A stretch of 64,000 nucleotides of DNA, from assembly GCA_022560735.1 (NCBI GenBank), contig JADFSO010000003.1, forward strand, positions 62,001 to 126,000, read 5' to 3'. The notes beneath the pieces are model-generated. The model searched no databases, had not been told where the DNA came from, and saw nothing but the letters and a program-made list of their open reading frames with translations. The translations under genes were made by a program, and so were the position numbers. Origin of the DNA: Pseudomonadota bacterium (lineage in GTDB: Bacteria > Pseudomonadota > Gammaproteobacteria > Steroidobacterales > MnTg04). Of the stretch, positions 26,113 to 34,381 are shown piece after piece (positions within the stretch are counted from its first letter, which is position 1; each line of letters opens with the position of its first letter).

Positions 26113-26817
26113 CTAGGTTGCTGGATCGATCCCGGAGGGGCGTGGTCCGAATACAGCGGTACCCAGGCGCACCAGCGTCGAGCCCTCCGCTATCGCAGCT
26201 TCCAGGTCATTGCTCATGCCCATCGACAACGTGTCGAGACCGAGGCCCAGCTGGCTGAGTTCGTTCCGCAAGCTGGCGAGGCGGGCGAACCAATGACGCT
26301 GGCGGGGTGGTTCCCGGCTTGCCGGCGGTATGCACATCAGGCCACGCAGTCGCAACCTGGGAAGCGCTGCGACCTGGCTCGCCAGATCGGCAAGACGATC
26401 CGGCTGCACGCCCGATTTGCCGCTTTCGTCCGCCAGGGCAACCTGTAAACAGACATCGAGATCCGTTTGCTCGGGCGGGCGATGCGCGCTCAGTTTTTTC
26501 GCCACCTTGAGGCGATCGATGCTGTGGACCCAGTCGAAGCAGGTGGCGATTTCGCGGGTCTTGTTGCTTTGGATGTGGCCGATGAAATGCCATTCGATAG
26601 CGAGATTCTGCAACTGTCGCTGCTTGCCCAGCGCTTCCTGCACAAAATTTTCAGCAAAAGCTTTCTGACCTGCCTCGAAGGCGACCCGAATCGCAGCGGC
26701 AGGATGCTTCTTGCTGACCGCCAGCAGATGCACTTCTGCGGGGTCGCGGCCACAGCTATCGCAGGTTTGCTGGATTCTCCGGCGGATTTTCAACAGGTTC
26801 TGTGTGACGTTCGTCAT
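26113..26817 (-). CDS. yggS: YggS-family PLP homeostasis protein
   Basis: A 234-residue PLP-binding TIM-barrel protein. The PLP lysine is K36 (LLAVSKKHP). EAGQKAFAENFVQEALGK, WHFIGHIQSNK, LRGLMCIPPA and SMGMSNDLEAAIAEGSTLVRLGTA are the family signatures. YggS binds PLP without a known catalytic reaction and controls vitamin B6 and amino-acid balance. It is divergent from pilT, as in Pseudomonas; 100 bases separate the two starts. Confidence 0.95.
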   Translation of the reverse strand: MTNVTQNLLKIRRRIQQTCDSCGRDPAEVHLLAVSKKHPAAAIRVAFEAGQKAFAENFVQEALGKQRQLQNLAIEWHFIGHIQSNKTREIATCFDWVHSIDRLKVAKKLSAHRPPEQTDLDVCLQVALADESGKSGVQPDRLADLASQVAALPRLRLRGLMCIPPASREPPRQRHWFARLASLRNELSQLGLGLDTLSMGMSNDLEAAIAEGSTLVRLGTAVFGPRPSGIDPAT

Positions 26818-26917
26818 GTTTTACTTAAGCTGGGTTGGTTATACTGAGCCTCGTTGGAATCAGACAATTGTGGGCGGAACAAACCATATTTAACGCATAG
26901 ATCATAGGGATTTTGCT

Positions 26918-27958
26918 GTGGCACCAGATATTGCACAACTCTTAACCTTTTCGGTGAAAAATAAAGCCTCTGACCTTCATTTGTCAGCAGATATGCCGCC
27001 ATTGATCCGGGTAGACGGGGATGTCAAAAGGCTCAATATGCCGGCGCTATCGCACAAGGAAGTCCACGCGATGATGTACGACATCATGAACGATAAACAG
27101 CGCAAGGATTATGAAGAGTTTTTCGAAACCGATTTTTCGTTTGAAATTCCCAAGCTGGCACGATTCAGGGTAAATGCGTTTAACCAGCATCGGGGCGCCG
27201 CCGCCGTATTCAGGACTATTCCCTCGGTAATCCTGTCGCTGGATGACTTGCAGGCGCCAAAAATCTTTCGCGATGTGGCGATGTATCCGCGGGGACTGGT
27301 GCTGGTGACGGGTCCGACCGGATCGGGCAAATCCACGACGCTGGCCGCGCTGATCGATTATATCAATGACAACAAACCGGATCACATCATCACCATCGAG
27401 GATCCGATCGAATTCGTACACGAGAGCCGCCGCTGTCTGATCAACCAGCGCGAAGTGCATCGCGATACCCTGGGTTTCAACGAGGCGATGCGCTCGGCGC
27501 TGCGCGAAGACCCGGATGTCATCCTGATCGGCGAGATGAGAGACCTCGAGACCATTCGCCTGGCGCTGACGGCGGCCGAAACCGGGCACCTCGTGTTTGG
27601 CACTTTGCATACGAGTTCCGCGGCCAAGACCATCGACCGCGTCGTCGATGTTTTCCCGGGCGGAGAAAAGGAAATGGTACGCTCGATGCTGTCTGAGTCG
27701 TTGCGCTGTGTGATTTCACAGTCTTTGTTAAAGAAAATCGGCGGCGGCCGGGTCGCGGCGCACGAAATCATGATCGGTACGCCGGCGATCCGCAACCTGA
27801 TCCGCGAGGGCAAGGTTGCGCAGATGTACTCGGCTATCCAGACCGGTCAATCCATGGGTATGCAGACGCTTGACCAGTGTTTGCAGGATCTGACCCAAAT
27901 GGGACTGGTGAGCAAGGAAGAAGCCCGTTTCCGGGCGGTCAACAAGGACACCATTTAG
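26918..27958 (+). CDS. pilT: PilT, type IV pilus retraction ATPase
   Basis: A 346-residue hexameric ATPase from a GTG at 26918 (ATAGGGA upstream). Walker A GPTGSGKST, Asp box TIEDPIEF, Walker B DPDVILIGEMRD, His box TGHLVFGTLHTSSAAKTIDR and the C-terminal AIRNLIRE motif (residues 290-297), which is needed for retraction in PilT, are all intact. The N-terminal PAS-like domain starts SDLHLSADMPPLIRVDG. It sits at the cytoplasmic base of the pilus and depolymerises pilin. It is first in a run of three related ATPase genes. Confidence 0.97.
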   Translation: MAPDIAQLLTFSVKNKASDLHLSADMPPLIRVDGDVKRLNMPALSHKEVHAMMYDIMNDKQRKDYEEFFETDFSFEIPKLARFRVNAFNQHRGAAAVFRTIPSVILSLDDLQAPKIFRDVAMYPRGLVLVTGPTGSGKSTTLAALIDYINDNKPDHIITIEDPIEFVHESRRCLINQREVHRDTLGFNEAMRSALREDPDVILIGEMRDLETIRLALTAAETGHLVFGTLHTSSAAKTIDRVVDVFPGGEKEMVRSMLSESLRCVISQSLLKKIGGGRVAAHEIMIGTPAIRNLIREGKVAQMYSAIQTGQSMGMQTLDQCLQDLTQMGLVSKEEARFRAVNKDTI

Positions 27959-27977
27959 GAGTTAGTGGAGTTTCGAT

Positions 27978-29129
27978 ATGGCAATGGAACGAGAACAAGC
28001 GGTCAAGCTGATGCAGGATCTGCTGCGGCGGATGGTACAGGTCGAAGGTTCGGATCTTTTTATCACCAAGGGATTTCCGCCGGCTATCAAAGTCGATGGC
28101 GAAGTCAATCCGGTGATGGACAAGGCGCTGACCTCCGAGCAGAGCGCGTTGATCGTGCGTTCGATCATGAACGACAAGCAGACTCGTCAATTCGATTCCA
28201 CCAAGGAGTGCAATTTCGCGATCAACCCCAAAGGCATAGGCCGTTTTCGGGTTAGCGCTTTTGTCCAGCAAGGCTACACCGGCGCCGTACTGAGAACGAT
28301 TATCACCAAGATCCCCACGATCGACGAACTTGAGCTGCCCAATCAGCTGACCGAAGTTGTGATGAACAAGCTCGGCCTGGTCCTCATCGTCGGTGGCACC
28401 GGTTCGGGTAAATCGACCACGCTGGCGGCGATGATTCGGCATCGCAACGAAAACACCCATGGCCATATCGTCACGATCGAGGACCCGGTCGAGTATGTCC
28501 ACCCGCATATCAATTGCGTCGTGACCCAGCGCGAGGTGGGCGTGGATACCGAATCCTGGCTTGTTGCCCTGAAGAATGCGCTGCGCCAGGCGCCCGACGT
28601 GATCCTGATCGGCGAGATTCGTGACCGCGAAACCATGGAGTACGCGATTCAGTTTTCGGAGACCGGTCACCTGTGCCTGGCGACGCTGCATGCCAACAGC
28701 GCCAACCAGGCACTGGACAGAATCATCAATTTCTTTCCCGAGGAAAGACGGGGCCAGTTGCTGATGGATCTGTCGCTGAACATCAAGGCGCTGATTTCCC
28801 AGCGCCTGATACGCCGGGAAGCCACCAAGGGGCGAGTCGCAGCCATGGAAATCCTGCTGGCTTCGCCGCTGATCAACGACCTGATTCTTCGCGGCGAGAT
28901 TTACGAACTCAAGGAGATCATGGCCAAGTCGAACCGGCTGGGCATGCAGACCTTCGACCAGGCGCTGTTCGCGTTGTATGAGGATAGAACGATTGCTTAT
29001 GACGATGCGATGCGCAACGCGGATTCACGCAATGAATTGCGTTTGCGGATCAAGCTCGAAAGCGAGCGGGGCTATAGGGCCGAGGATGCCGCAGCCGAAA
29101 AACTTTCGGTTGTAGGAGAGGAAAAATAG
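27978..29129 (+). CDS. pilU: PilU, PilT-like accessory retraction ATPase
   Basis: A 383-residue ATPase starting 19 bases after pilT. Walker A GGTGSGKST, TIEDPVEYVH, DVILIGEIRD and GHLCLATLHANSANQALDRI are intact. In place of AIRNLIRE it has SPLINDLILRGEIYELKEIM, the PilU pattern. The C-terminal extension after residue 345 (DSRNELRLRIKLESERGY) is also PilU-like. PilU works with PilT and boosts retraction force, and by itself usually cannot retract pili. Confidence 0.95.
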   Translation: MAMEREQAVKLMQDLLRRMVQVEGSDLFITKGFPPAIKVDGEVNPVMDKALTSEQSALIVRSIMNDKQTRQFDSTKECNFAINPKGIGRFRVSAFVQQGYTGAVLRTIITKIPTIDELELPNQLTEVVMNKLGLVLIVGGTGSGKSTTLAAMIRHRNENTHGHIVTIEDPVEYVHPHINCVVTQREVGVDTESWLVALKNALRQAPDVILIGEIRDRETMEYAIQFSETGHLCLATLHANSANQALDRIINFFPEERRGQLLMDLSLNIKALISQRLIRREATKGRVAAMEILLASPLINDLILRGEIYELKEIMAKSNRLGMQTFDQALFALYEDRTIAYDDAMRNADSRNELRLRIKLESERGYRAEDAAAEKLSVVGEEK

Positions 29130-29174
29130 CCGGGCAATGGATCGATGCCGGCCGTCTGAACACAGGGATACACA

Positions 29175-30230
29175 ATGAACACGAAGCCTTTATTCAAATT
29201 GATGGTGGAAAAGAACGCTTCCGATCTTTTCTTTACGACTTATGCGCCGGTAAAAATCAAGATCGAGGGCCGCATTATGTCGGTCAACAAGATTGAGCTG
29301 ACGCCAAAAATGGTCAAACAGGCTGCGCTCGGACTGATGAACGAAGAGCAGATCGAGTACTTCAACAAGAATCTCGAAGTCGATTTTGCGATCTCCGAGC
29401 CGGGGCTGGGCCGCTTCCGCGCCAACGTTTTCCACCAGCGCGGCAACGTGGCCATGGTCCTGCGCTATGTCACCTCCGAAATGCCGCGGCTCGACGACCT
29501 GGGACTGCCGCTGGTGCTCAAGGACCTGGCGATGATCAAACGCGGGTTGATTCTGATGGTCGGTGCGAGCGGGTCGGGCAAGTCTACCACACTCGCCGCG
29601 ATGATTAATTACCGGAACGAGAAGGTCTCAGAGCACATTATTACGATCGAAGATCCGATCGAGTTTCTGCACCCCAACATCAAATGCATAATCAACCAGC
29701 GCGAACTGGGACTGGATACCAAGTCTTATGAAATCGCGCTGCGCAGCGCGATGCGTGCGGCGCCCGATGTCATCCAGATCGGCGAAATTCGCGACCGCAC
29801 GACCATGGATGCGGCACTAACGCTGGCCGGCACGGGCCACCTGGCGATCGCGACCTTGCACGCCAATAACGCACCGGAAACGCTGGACCGGATTATCAAT
29901 ATGTATCCGGTCGAGCAGCAGGCACAGATTTTCATGGACCTGTCCCAATACATGAAAGCGATCATTTCGCAACGGCTGGTCATGGGTAAGGACAAACACC
30001 GGGTGGCGGCGGTGGAAGTCCTGCTCAACACGCCGCATATTTCGGAGCTGACGCTAAAAGGCGATATTTCCGGCGTCAAGGAAGCGCTGGCGGACAGCGA
30101 CGAAGCTGGCATACAGGATTTCGATACCGCGTTGTTCAGTCTTTACCGTGAAGGCCGGATCGAGCTTGAAGAGGCGCTGATCAACGCCGACTCGCGGACC
30201 AACCTGGAAACGAAAATCAATTTCGGTTGA
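29175..30230 (+). CDS. Third PilT/PilU-family ATPase in tandem
   Basis: A 351-residue ATPase 45 bases after pilU, same strand. Walker A is GASGSGKST (residues 130-138), followed by TIEDPIEFLH, APDVIQIGEIRD and GHLAIATLHANNAPETLDRI, so the catalytic site is complete. The retraction motif position reads NTPHISELTLKGDISGVKEA, closer to PilU than to PilT, and the C-terminus shares the NADSRTNLETK ending with PilU. It looks like a diverged copy from the PilU branch. The Pseudomonas locus has only pilT and pilU here. Its role is unknown; it may be a second force-boosting or regulatory motor. Confidence 0.92.
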   Translation: MNTKPLFKLMVEKNASDLFFTTYAPVKIKIEGRIMSVNKIELTPKMVKQAALGLMNEEQIEYFNKNLEVDFAISEPGLGRFRANVFHQRGNVAMVLRYVTSEMPRLDDLGLPLVLKDLAMIKRGLILMVGASGSGKSTTLAAMINYRNEKVSEHIITIEDPIEFLHPNIKCIINQRELGLDTKSYEIALRSAMRAAPDVIQIGEIRDRTTMDAALTLAGTGHLAIATLHANNAPETLDRIINMYPVEQQAQIFMDLSQYMKAIISQRLVMGKDKHRVAAVEVLLNTPHISELTLKGDISGVKEALADSDEAGIQDFDTALFSLYREGRIELEEALINADSRTNLETKINFG

Positions 30231-30245
30231 TTCCCCGCGCCCCTG

Positions 30246-30268
30246 GCCCGGATTATTCAACAGCCTGC
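30246..30268. repeat. Composite dispersed repeat copy B
   Basis: This stretch joins the 14-base GCCCGGATTATTCA (also at 25488-25501) to the 13-base TTCAACAGCCTGC (also at 22221-22233), overlapping by four bases. It lies at the end of the PyrK-like gene, so in all three places the element abuts the 3' end of a gene. Confidence 0.6.
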
Positions 30269-31158
30269 TAGGCGGTGTATATGCTGCGGGCGTCGAACAC
30301 CGGTCCGTCCACACAGACTCTTTGCATTGCCACGCCGGTCGCGGTCTGAACTTCCACCGTACAACCGGCACAACCACCGACCGCGCAGGCCATGAACTCT
30401 TCGAGGGATATCTGGCAGGGCAGGTCCAGCTCACGGGCCAGGCCGGTAACCGCCGCAAGCATGGGTTCAGGCCCACAGGCAAATATTTCGACCTCCGCCA
30501 GTTCCTGGTCGCTCATGGCTCGCAGACAATCGCGCGCGAGTTCGGTGACAAAGCCGGGGTAACAACCGGAAAAATCCGACCCGCTTGCCAGCCGCGAAGC
30601 GATGCCGAGCGCTTCCATCAGTGGCATGCCGTGCGTGACTTCCTTGCCGACGCCGGCAACCGGCAATGCCGATGCCACCGTCTGAAAAGGAAATGGCAGT
30701 TCCGAGCCCATCAGGACCAATGTTTGATTCGCCGCGCCATGATCGGCGGCGAGGCTCTCCGCGAGAAAAACCATCGGTGGAATTCCCACGCCGCCACCGA
30801 TCAGCAAGGGTCTGGACTTCCCGGGACCGGCGACAAAAGAATTACCGATAGGACCGATGATGCTGACCGAGTCGCCGCGCTGACGGCTCGATAAATGGCG
30901 CAGGCCATCGCCAATGACTTTATAAAGAAGTTCGATCCAGCCGCCATCCGCGCTGGCCCGCATGATCGAAAGCGGGCGGCGCATCGGGACCGCCGGATCA
31001 CAGCAGACATGCGTGAACGAGCCTGGCCTGGCCTGGGCCGCACACAGGGGCGCGTGCAAGCGAATCACATATTGCTGGCCAGGGTATTCGTCCTGCGCCA
31101 GGACAGCCGCGTCTTCTACAAAAATGGTGCCGCGCTGTGCTTTGCCCCCACCGCTCAA
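30268..31158 (-). CDS. PyrK-like dihydroorotate dehydrogenase electron-transfer protein (FAD, [2Fe-2S])
   Basis: A 296-residue flavoprotein of the ferredoxin-reductase family. RRPLSIMRAS (FAD site), LLIGGGVGIPPMVFLAE (pyridine-nucleotide site), EIFACGPEPML and the C-terminal cluster region CAVGGCAGCTVEV with a fourth Cys in RVCVDGP match PyrK, the NAD-linked electron-transfer subunit of class IB dihydroorotate dehydrogenase. No pyrD is adjacent. The start overlaps the pyrB stop by four bases (ATGA), so the two are translationally coupled. Its partner is unknown: a distant PyrD, or another flavoenzyme. Confidence 0.85.
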   Translation of the reverse strand: MSGGGKAQRGTIFVEDAAVLAQDEYPGQQYVIRLHAPLCAAQARPGSFTHVCCDPAVPMRRPLSIMRASADGGWIELLYKVIGDGLRHLSSRQRGDSVSIIGPIGNSFVAGPGKSRPLLIGGGVGIPPMVFLAESLAADHGAANQTLVLMGSELPFPFQTVASALPVAGVGKEVTHGMPLMEALGIASRLASGSDFSGCYPGFVTELARDCLRAMSDQELAEVEIFACGPEPMLAAVTGLARELDLPCQISLEEFMACAVGGCAGCTVEVQTATGVAMQRVCVDGPVFDARSIYTA

Positions 31159-32135
31159 GACTTTTTCCCTGCGGCGATCGCCGCGAGTACCGCCATACGC
31201 ATCGCGACGCCATTGCCAACCTGCTGGCGGACCACCGACTGGCGACCGTCGGCGACTTCATCGGCCATATCCGTACCCCGGTTTATCGGGCCCGGGTGCA
31301 TGACGATCGCGTTGCCGCTGGCGAGTTTCAGGCGTCGCGATGTCAGGCAGTATTGTTTCCGGTAGCTTTCCAGGTCCGGGATATCCCCGGATTTCATGCG
31401 CTCTTTCTGCAGGCGCAACATCATCACGACATCGCAGTCTTTGATCCCCGCGTCAAAATCCGTGTAGCGGCGCGCATGCGTCAGTTCGTTTGACTCCGGC
31501 AGCAGGTTTTCAGGCCCGATCAGCCTGAGGTCATGCACGCCAAGCGCCAGCAATGCGTGACAGGCTGAGCGCGCCACCCGCGAATGACGGATATCTCCGG
31601 TGATGGCGACACTGAGATTTTTGAAATCTTTCTTGTGCTGGCGAATGGTCAGGACGTCCAGCAAGCCCTGGGTTGGATGCGACTGTTGCCCTTCGCCGGC
31701 ATTGATCAGGCTTGCGCGGTCGCCCAATCGCGTGGCGATGCTACGCATCAGGCCGGCTTCTTTGTGGCGGACGACGAAAAAATCGACCGCCATGGACTGG
31801 ATGGTCAGCAAGGTATCCAGCACGGTTTCGCCTTTCGCCGCGGACGAGGTTGGAATCACCAGGTTGACGACATCCGCCCCCTGGCGGCGGGCCGCAAGTT
31901 CGAACGAAATCTTGGTCCGGGTGCTGGCTTCAAAAAACAACTGGCAGACCGTCAGGCCCTCGAGCGAACCGTCGCCGGGCCCGGGTTGCCCGGGAGCGAT
32001 CAGGTAGGCTTCCGCCCGATCCATCAATCCGCTCAACACGTCCCCGCTCAGGCCATCCAGTGTGATCAGGTGGCGAAGATGACCCCGACTGTCGAGTTGT
32101 TCGTTCACACCTGATCCCGTTCCAGTGACCTGCAT
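31155..32135 (-). CDS. pyrB: Aspartate carbamoyltransferase catalytic subunit
   Basis: A 326-residue enzyme that joins carbamoyl phosphate and aspartate in pyrimidine synthesis. The carbamoyl-phosphate motif STRTKISFE, HPTQGLLDVLTI and the C-terminal HPGPINRGTDMADEVADG are intact. The N-terminal LRHLITLDGLSGDVLSGLM is of the Pseudomonas type (class A), whose enzyme normally assembles with the inactive dihydroorotase PyrC'. No pyrC' or pyrI gene follows; the PyrK-like gene does. Pyrimidine-regulator pyrR, which lies upstream in Pseudomonas, is also absent. Confidence 0.95.
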   Translation of the reverse strand: MQVTGTGSGVNEQLDSRGHLRHLITLDGLSGDVLSGLMDRAEAYLIAPGQPGPGDGSLEGLTVCQLFFEASTRTKISFELAARRQGADVVNLVIPTSSAAKGETVLDTLLTIQSMAVDFFVVRHKEAGLMRSIATRLGDRASLINAGEGQQSHPTQGLLDVLTIRQHKKDFKNLSVAITGDIRHSRVARSACHALLALGVHDLRLIGPENLLPESNELTHARRYTDFDAGIKDCDVVMMLRLQKERMKSGDIPDLESYRKQYCLTSRRLKLASGNAIVMHPGPINRGTDMADEVADGRQSVVRQQVGNGVAMRMAVLAAIAAGKKS

Positions 32136-32196
32136 GCTGGTTGTCTGCAGCGCACGACCGCGCTGCGCATGCTAATGAATCGCTTCGTCGTTGTCA

Positions 32197-32691
32197 TCAA
32201 CTGGCTGCGCCCAGCCACTGCTGCAGTATCAGGCGGGCGGCTTCCTGGTCGATCAGACCGCGGCTGATCCGTTTTTTGCGCAGCCCGCTGCGGCGTTCCT
32301 CACGCAACTGGTCCAGCGCCGCGCTGGAACTCAGTCTCTCATCGATCGCCTGGACGGATATGCCACTTCGATCCCGCAGTTCGGCAGCGAACAGCAGGGA
32401 CAGACGCGACATTTCGCTCGCGCTGCCATCCATGTTGCATGGATAACCCACCAGCAACAAAACCGGATGCCAGTCACGCAGTATTTTGTCGATCGTCGGC
32501 CAGTCCGGTCCGCTCGCCGAATGCGCCACGACGGCGAGTCCGCGGGCATTGCCAAGCAAGGTTTCACCGATAGCGACGCCGATGCGTTTCAGGCCGAAAT
32601 CGAAAGCGATCAGCGTGCCTTTGACTTGCTGCGAACTCCGCTTATTGAAATCGGCCAGCTCCCGCGGTTCGCCGGTACCGTAATCAGGCAT
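32197..32691 (-). CDS. ruvX: RuvX/YqgF Holliday-junction resolvase-like nuclease
   Basis: About 164 residues from the ATG at 32691. The RNase H-like fold is seen as GTLIAFDFGLKRIGVAIGE (first catalytic Asp), LLLVGYPCNMDGS and AIDERLSSSAA, ending with DQEAARLILQQWL. YqgF proteins process rRNA ends or DNA junctions. The start overlaps the algH stop by eight bases. Same order as in Pseudomonas. Confidence 0.92.
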   Translation of the reverse strand: MPDYGTGEPRELADFNKRSSQQVKGTLIAFDFGLKRIGVAIGETLLGNARGLAVVAHSASGPDWPTIDKILRDWHPVLLLVGYPCNMDGSASEMSRLSLLFAAELRDRSGISVQAIDERLSSSAALDQLREERRSGLRKKRISRGLIDQEAARLILQQWLGAAS

Positions 32692-33247
32692 GCCCGGCGT
32701 AATTGCTGATATTTTTGACATCCACGCCGAGCAGGGCGGCCGCGGACTCCCAACGTTTGTCATAGGGTGTTGCAAACAGTATTTCATGGCTCGACTGCAC
32801 GGTGAGCCATGCATTTTCCACGACTTCCAGCTCCAGTTGCCCAGCCGTCCAGCCGGCATAACCCAGCGCGACGATGGCCTGGTCGGGGCCTTCCCCCCTC
32901 GCCATCGCCTGCAGGACATCCCGCGACGTGGTTACCTGGATCTGGTCGCCGGTCTCCATGCTGGAGTCCCACTGGCCCTTGGGGTTGTGTATCACGAAGC
33001 CACGCTCCGGTTGCACCGGCCCGCCGAGGAGTATCGGCGCCGACTCGCTGATATCGGGGCTGCGCTCGAGATTGAGCTGATCGAAGATATCGCCGAGGTT
33101 GAGATTCATCGGGCGATTGATGGTGATCCCCAGCGCGCCCTGTGCGTTATGCTCGCAAATATAAGTCACGCTGCGGTGAAAGTTCGGGTCTCCCATTGCC
33201 GGCATCGCAATCAGAAAGTGATCGTTGAGAAAGGTGTCTTTGGACAT
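32684..33247 (-). CDS. algH: YqgE/AlgH family protein
   Basis: A 187-residue protein from the ATG at 33247. MSKDTFLNDHFLIAMPAMGD, GALGITINRPM, PILLGGPVQPERGFVIH and ALGYAGWTAGQLE are the signatures of the UPF0301 family. Its biochemical role is not established; the Pseudomonas homologue was named for an alginate phenotype. It sits between tonB and ruvX with overlapping translation to ruvX. Confidence 0.95.
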   Translation of the reverse strand: MSKDTFLNDHFLIAMPAMGDPNFHRSVTYICEHNAQGALGITINRPMNLNLGDIFDQLNLERSPDISESAPILLGGPVQPERGFVIHNPKGQWDSSMETGDQIQVTTSRDVLQAMARGEGPDQAIVALGYAGWTAGQLELEVVENAWLTVQSSHEILFATPYDKRWESAAALLGVDVKNISNYAGHA

Positions 33248-33308
33248 GCCCCAAGTATAGGCGAACGATCGACAGAATCGGACATTTTGTCCCCACTTTG
33301 GCATCAGG

Positions 33309-34160
33309 CTATTCGCCCGCGATGAATTGCCACTCATAGGCGAAGCGGACGACATCGTACTTCTTTCTCAACTCTTCCGGGAACGGGTCGAAAGGCGCCG
33401 CCAGGCGCAGCGTCCGCAGCGCCGCTTCATCCAGGTATCGCTGGCCGGAGGATCGCAAGACCACGATCTCGCGCAACAGCCCATCCGACTGAACGACGAC
33501 CTCCAGCGTGGGGTTGCGCGCGCCGTTGGGATTTCCCGGGTAGTTCAATGTGCCGACTCTTTCGATCTTGCGTTTCCATGAATCCAGGTAAACGGCGATA
33601 TCGGAGCTCGTCGTATCAGCGGTAATGAGCAGCTCCCTGGTGCCTTTGAGCTGGGCGTTTTCATCGATATCGGCGATGACATCCAGGCTCAAATCGTTCT
33701 GTTCCCGATCGCTCGGGCGTTGCCGCATCAGGTCCGGCTGCTCGCTCGGGTCCGGCACCGTACTCACCTTGCGCTCGTTTTCGGCGCGGCTGGCCAGGAT
33801 CTCGCGTTGCTTCGTGCGTGAGCCGGGATCGCTCAGTTCGAGATCCCGGCCGCCGGGCAGACCATCCTGCGGCAGGCTGGCCGGGGTTGGCAGGGGCGTG
33901 GTCGGTATGCTCGATTCGGCATTGGTGCCGCTGCCGGTCTGGCTCGATTGCGCCTGGTATTCCGCTTCGCGTTCATCCTTGTCATCCGTTGGATTAACCA
34001 GCAAGGCGACCTGCAGGGATGGCCGGTAAGGCTGGTCCGATGGCAGCACCGGCGCAAAGGTGATGCCGAGGATGACGATGCCGTGAACGACGACGGCGAC
34101 AAAAATGGTGGTGGCCATCCGGTCATTGATCGTGGTCTCTGTCGCCAGCTCGTTGCTCAT
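33309..34160 (-). CDS. tonB: TonB energy transducer
   Basis: A 283-residue protein with one N-terminal membrane helix (about residues 17-38), a long charged, Gln/Pro/Ser-rich periplasmic linker and a C-terminal TonB domain (PTLEVVVQSDGLLREIVVL, then FDPFPEELRKKYDVV). It transmits proton-motive energy to outer-membrane receptors or related partners. Position between gshB and algH matches the tonB3 gene of Pseudomonas aeruginosa, which is needed for twitching motility. No exbBD is adjacent. Confidence 0.88.
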   Translation of the reverse strand: MSNELATETTINDRMATTIFVAVVVHGIVILGITFAPVLPSDQPYRPSLQVALLVNPTDDKDEREAEYQAQSSQTGSGTNAESSIPTTPLPTPASLPQDGLPGGRDLELSDPGSRTKQREILASRAENERKVSTVPDPSEQPDLMRQRPSDREQNDLSLDVIADIDENAQLKGTRELLITADTTSSDIAVYLDSWKRKIERVGTLNYPGNPNGARNPTLEVVVQSDGLLREIVVLRSSGQRYLDEAALRTLRLAAPFDPFPEELRKKYDVVRFAYEWQFIAGE

Positions 34161-34381
34161 CTATTTTTCCGCACGCCGATAATGTCTGCAACAGCGGCCG
34201 GCGGTACGCCGGTCCGACTGCTCGCACCGGTCAAGTGTACTAAATTGCACCAGCCTTCTCTCTCGCTTCATCTGGAGTAATTACGCGAAGACCGGGTGGA
34301 CCGCCACCGTGCGAAGCGCTATTCGGATAACAGAGGATCCAAAACCGCTCATCCGTTGGGTTCTTGTGCAGCACACACTGC

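Noticed and set aside
32149-32170. Hairpin GCAGCGC/GCGCTGC upstream of pyrB
   Set aside because: No T tract and it lies in a 61-base gap in a likely operon; could be an attenuator, but nothing supports it.
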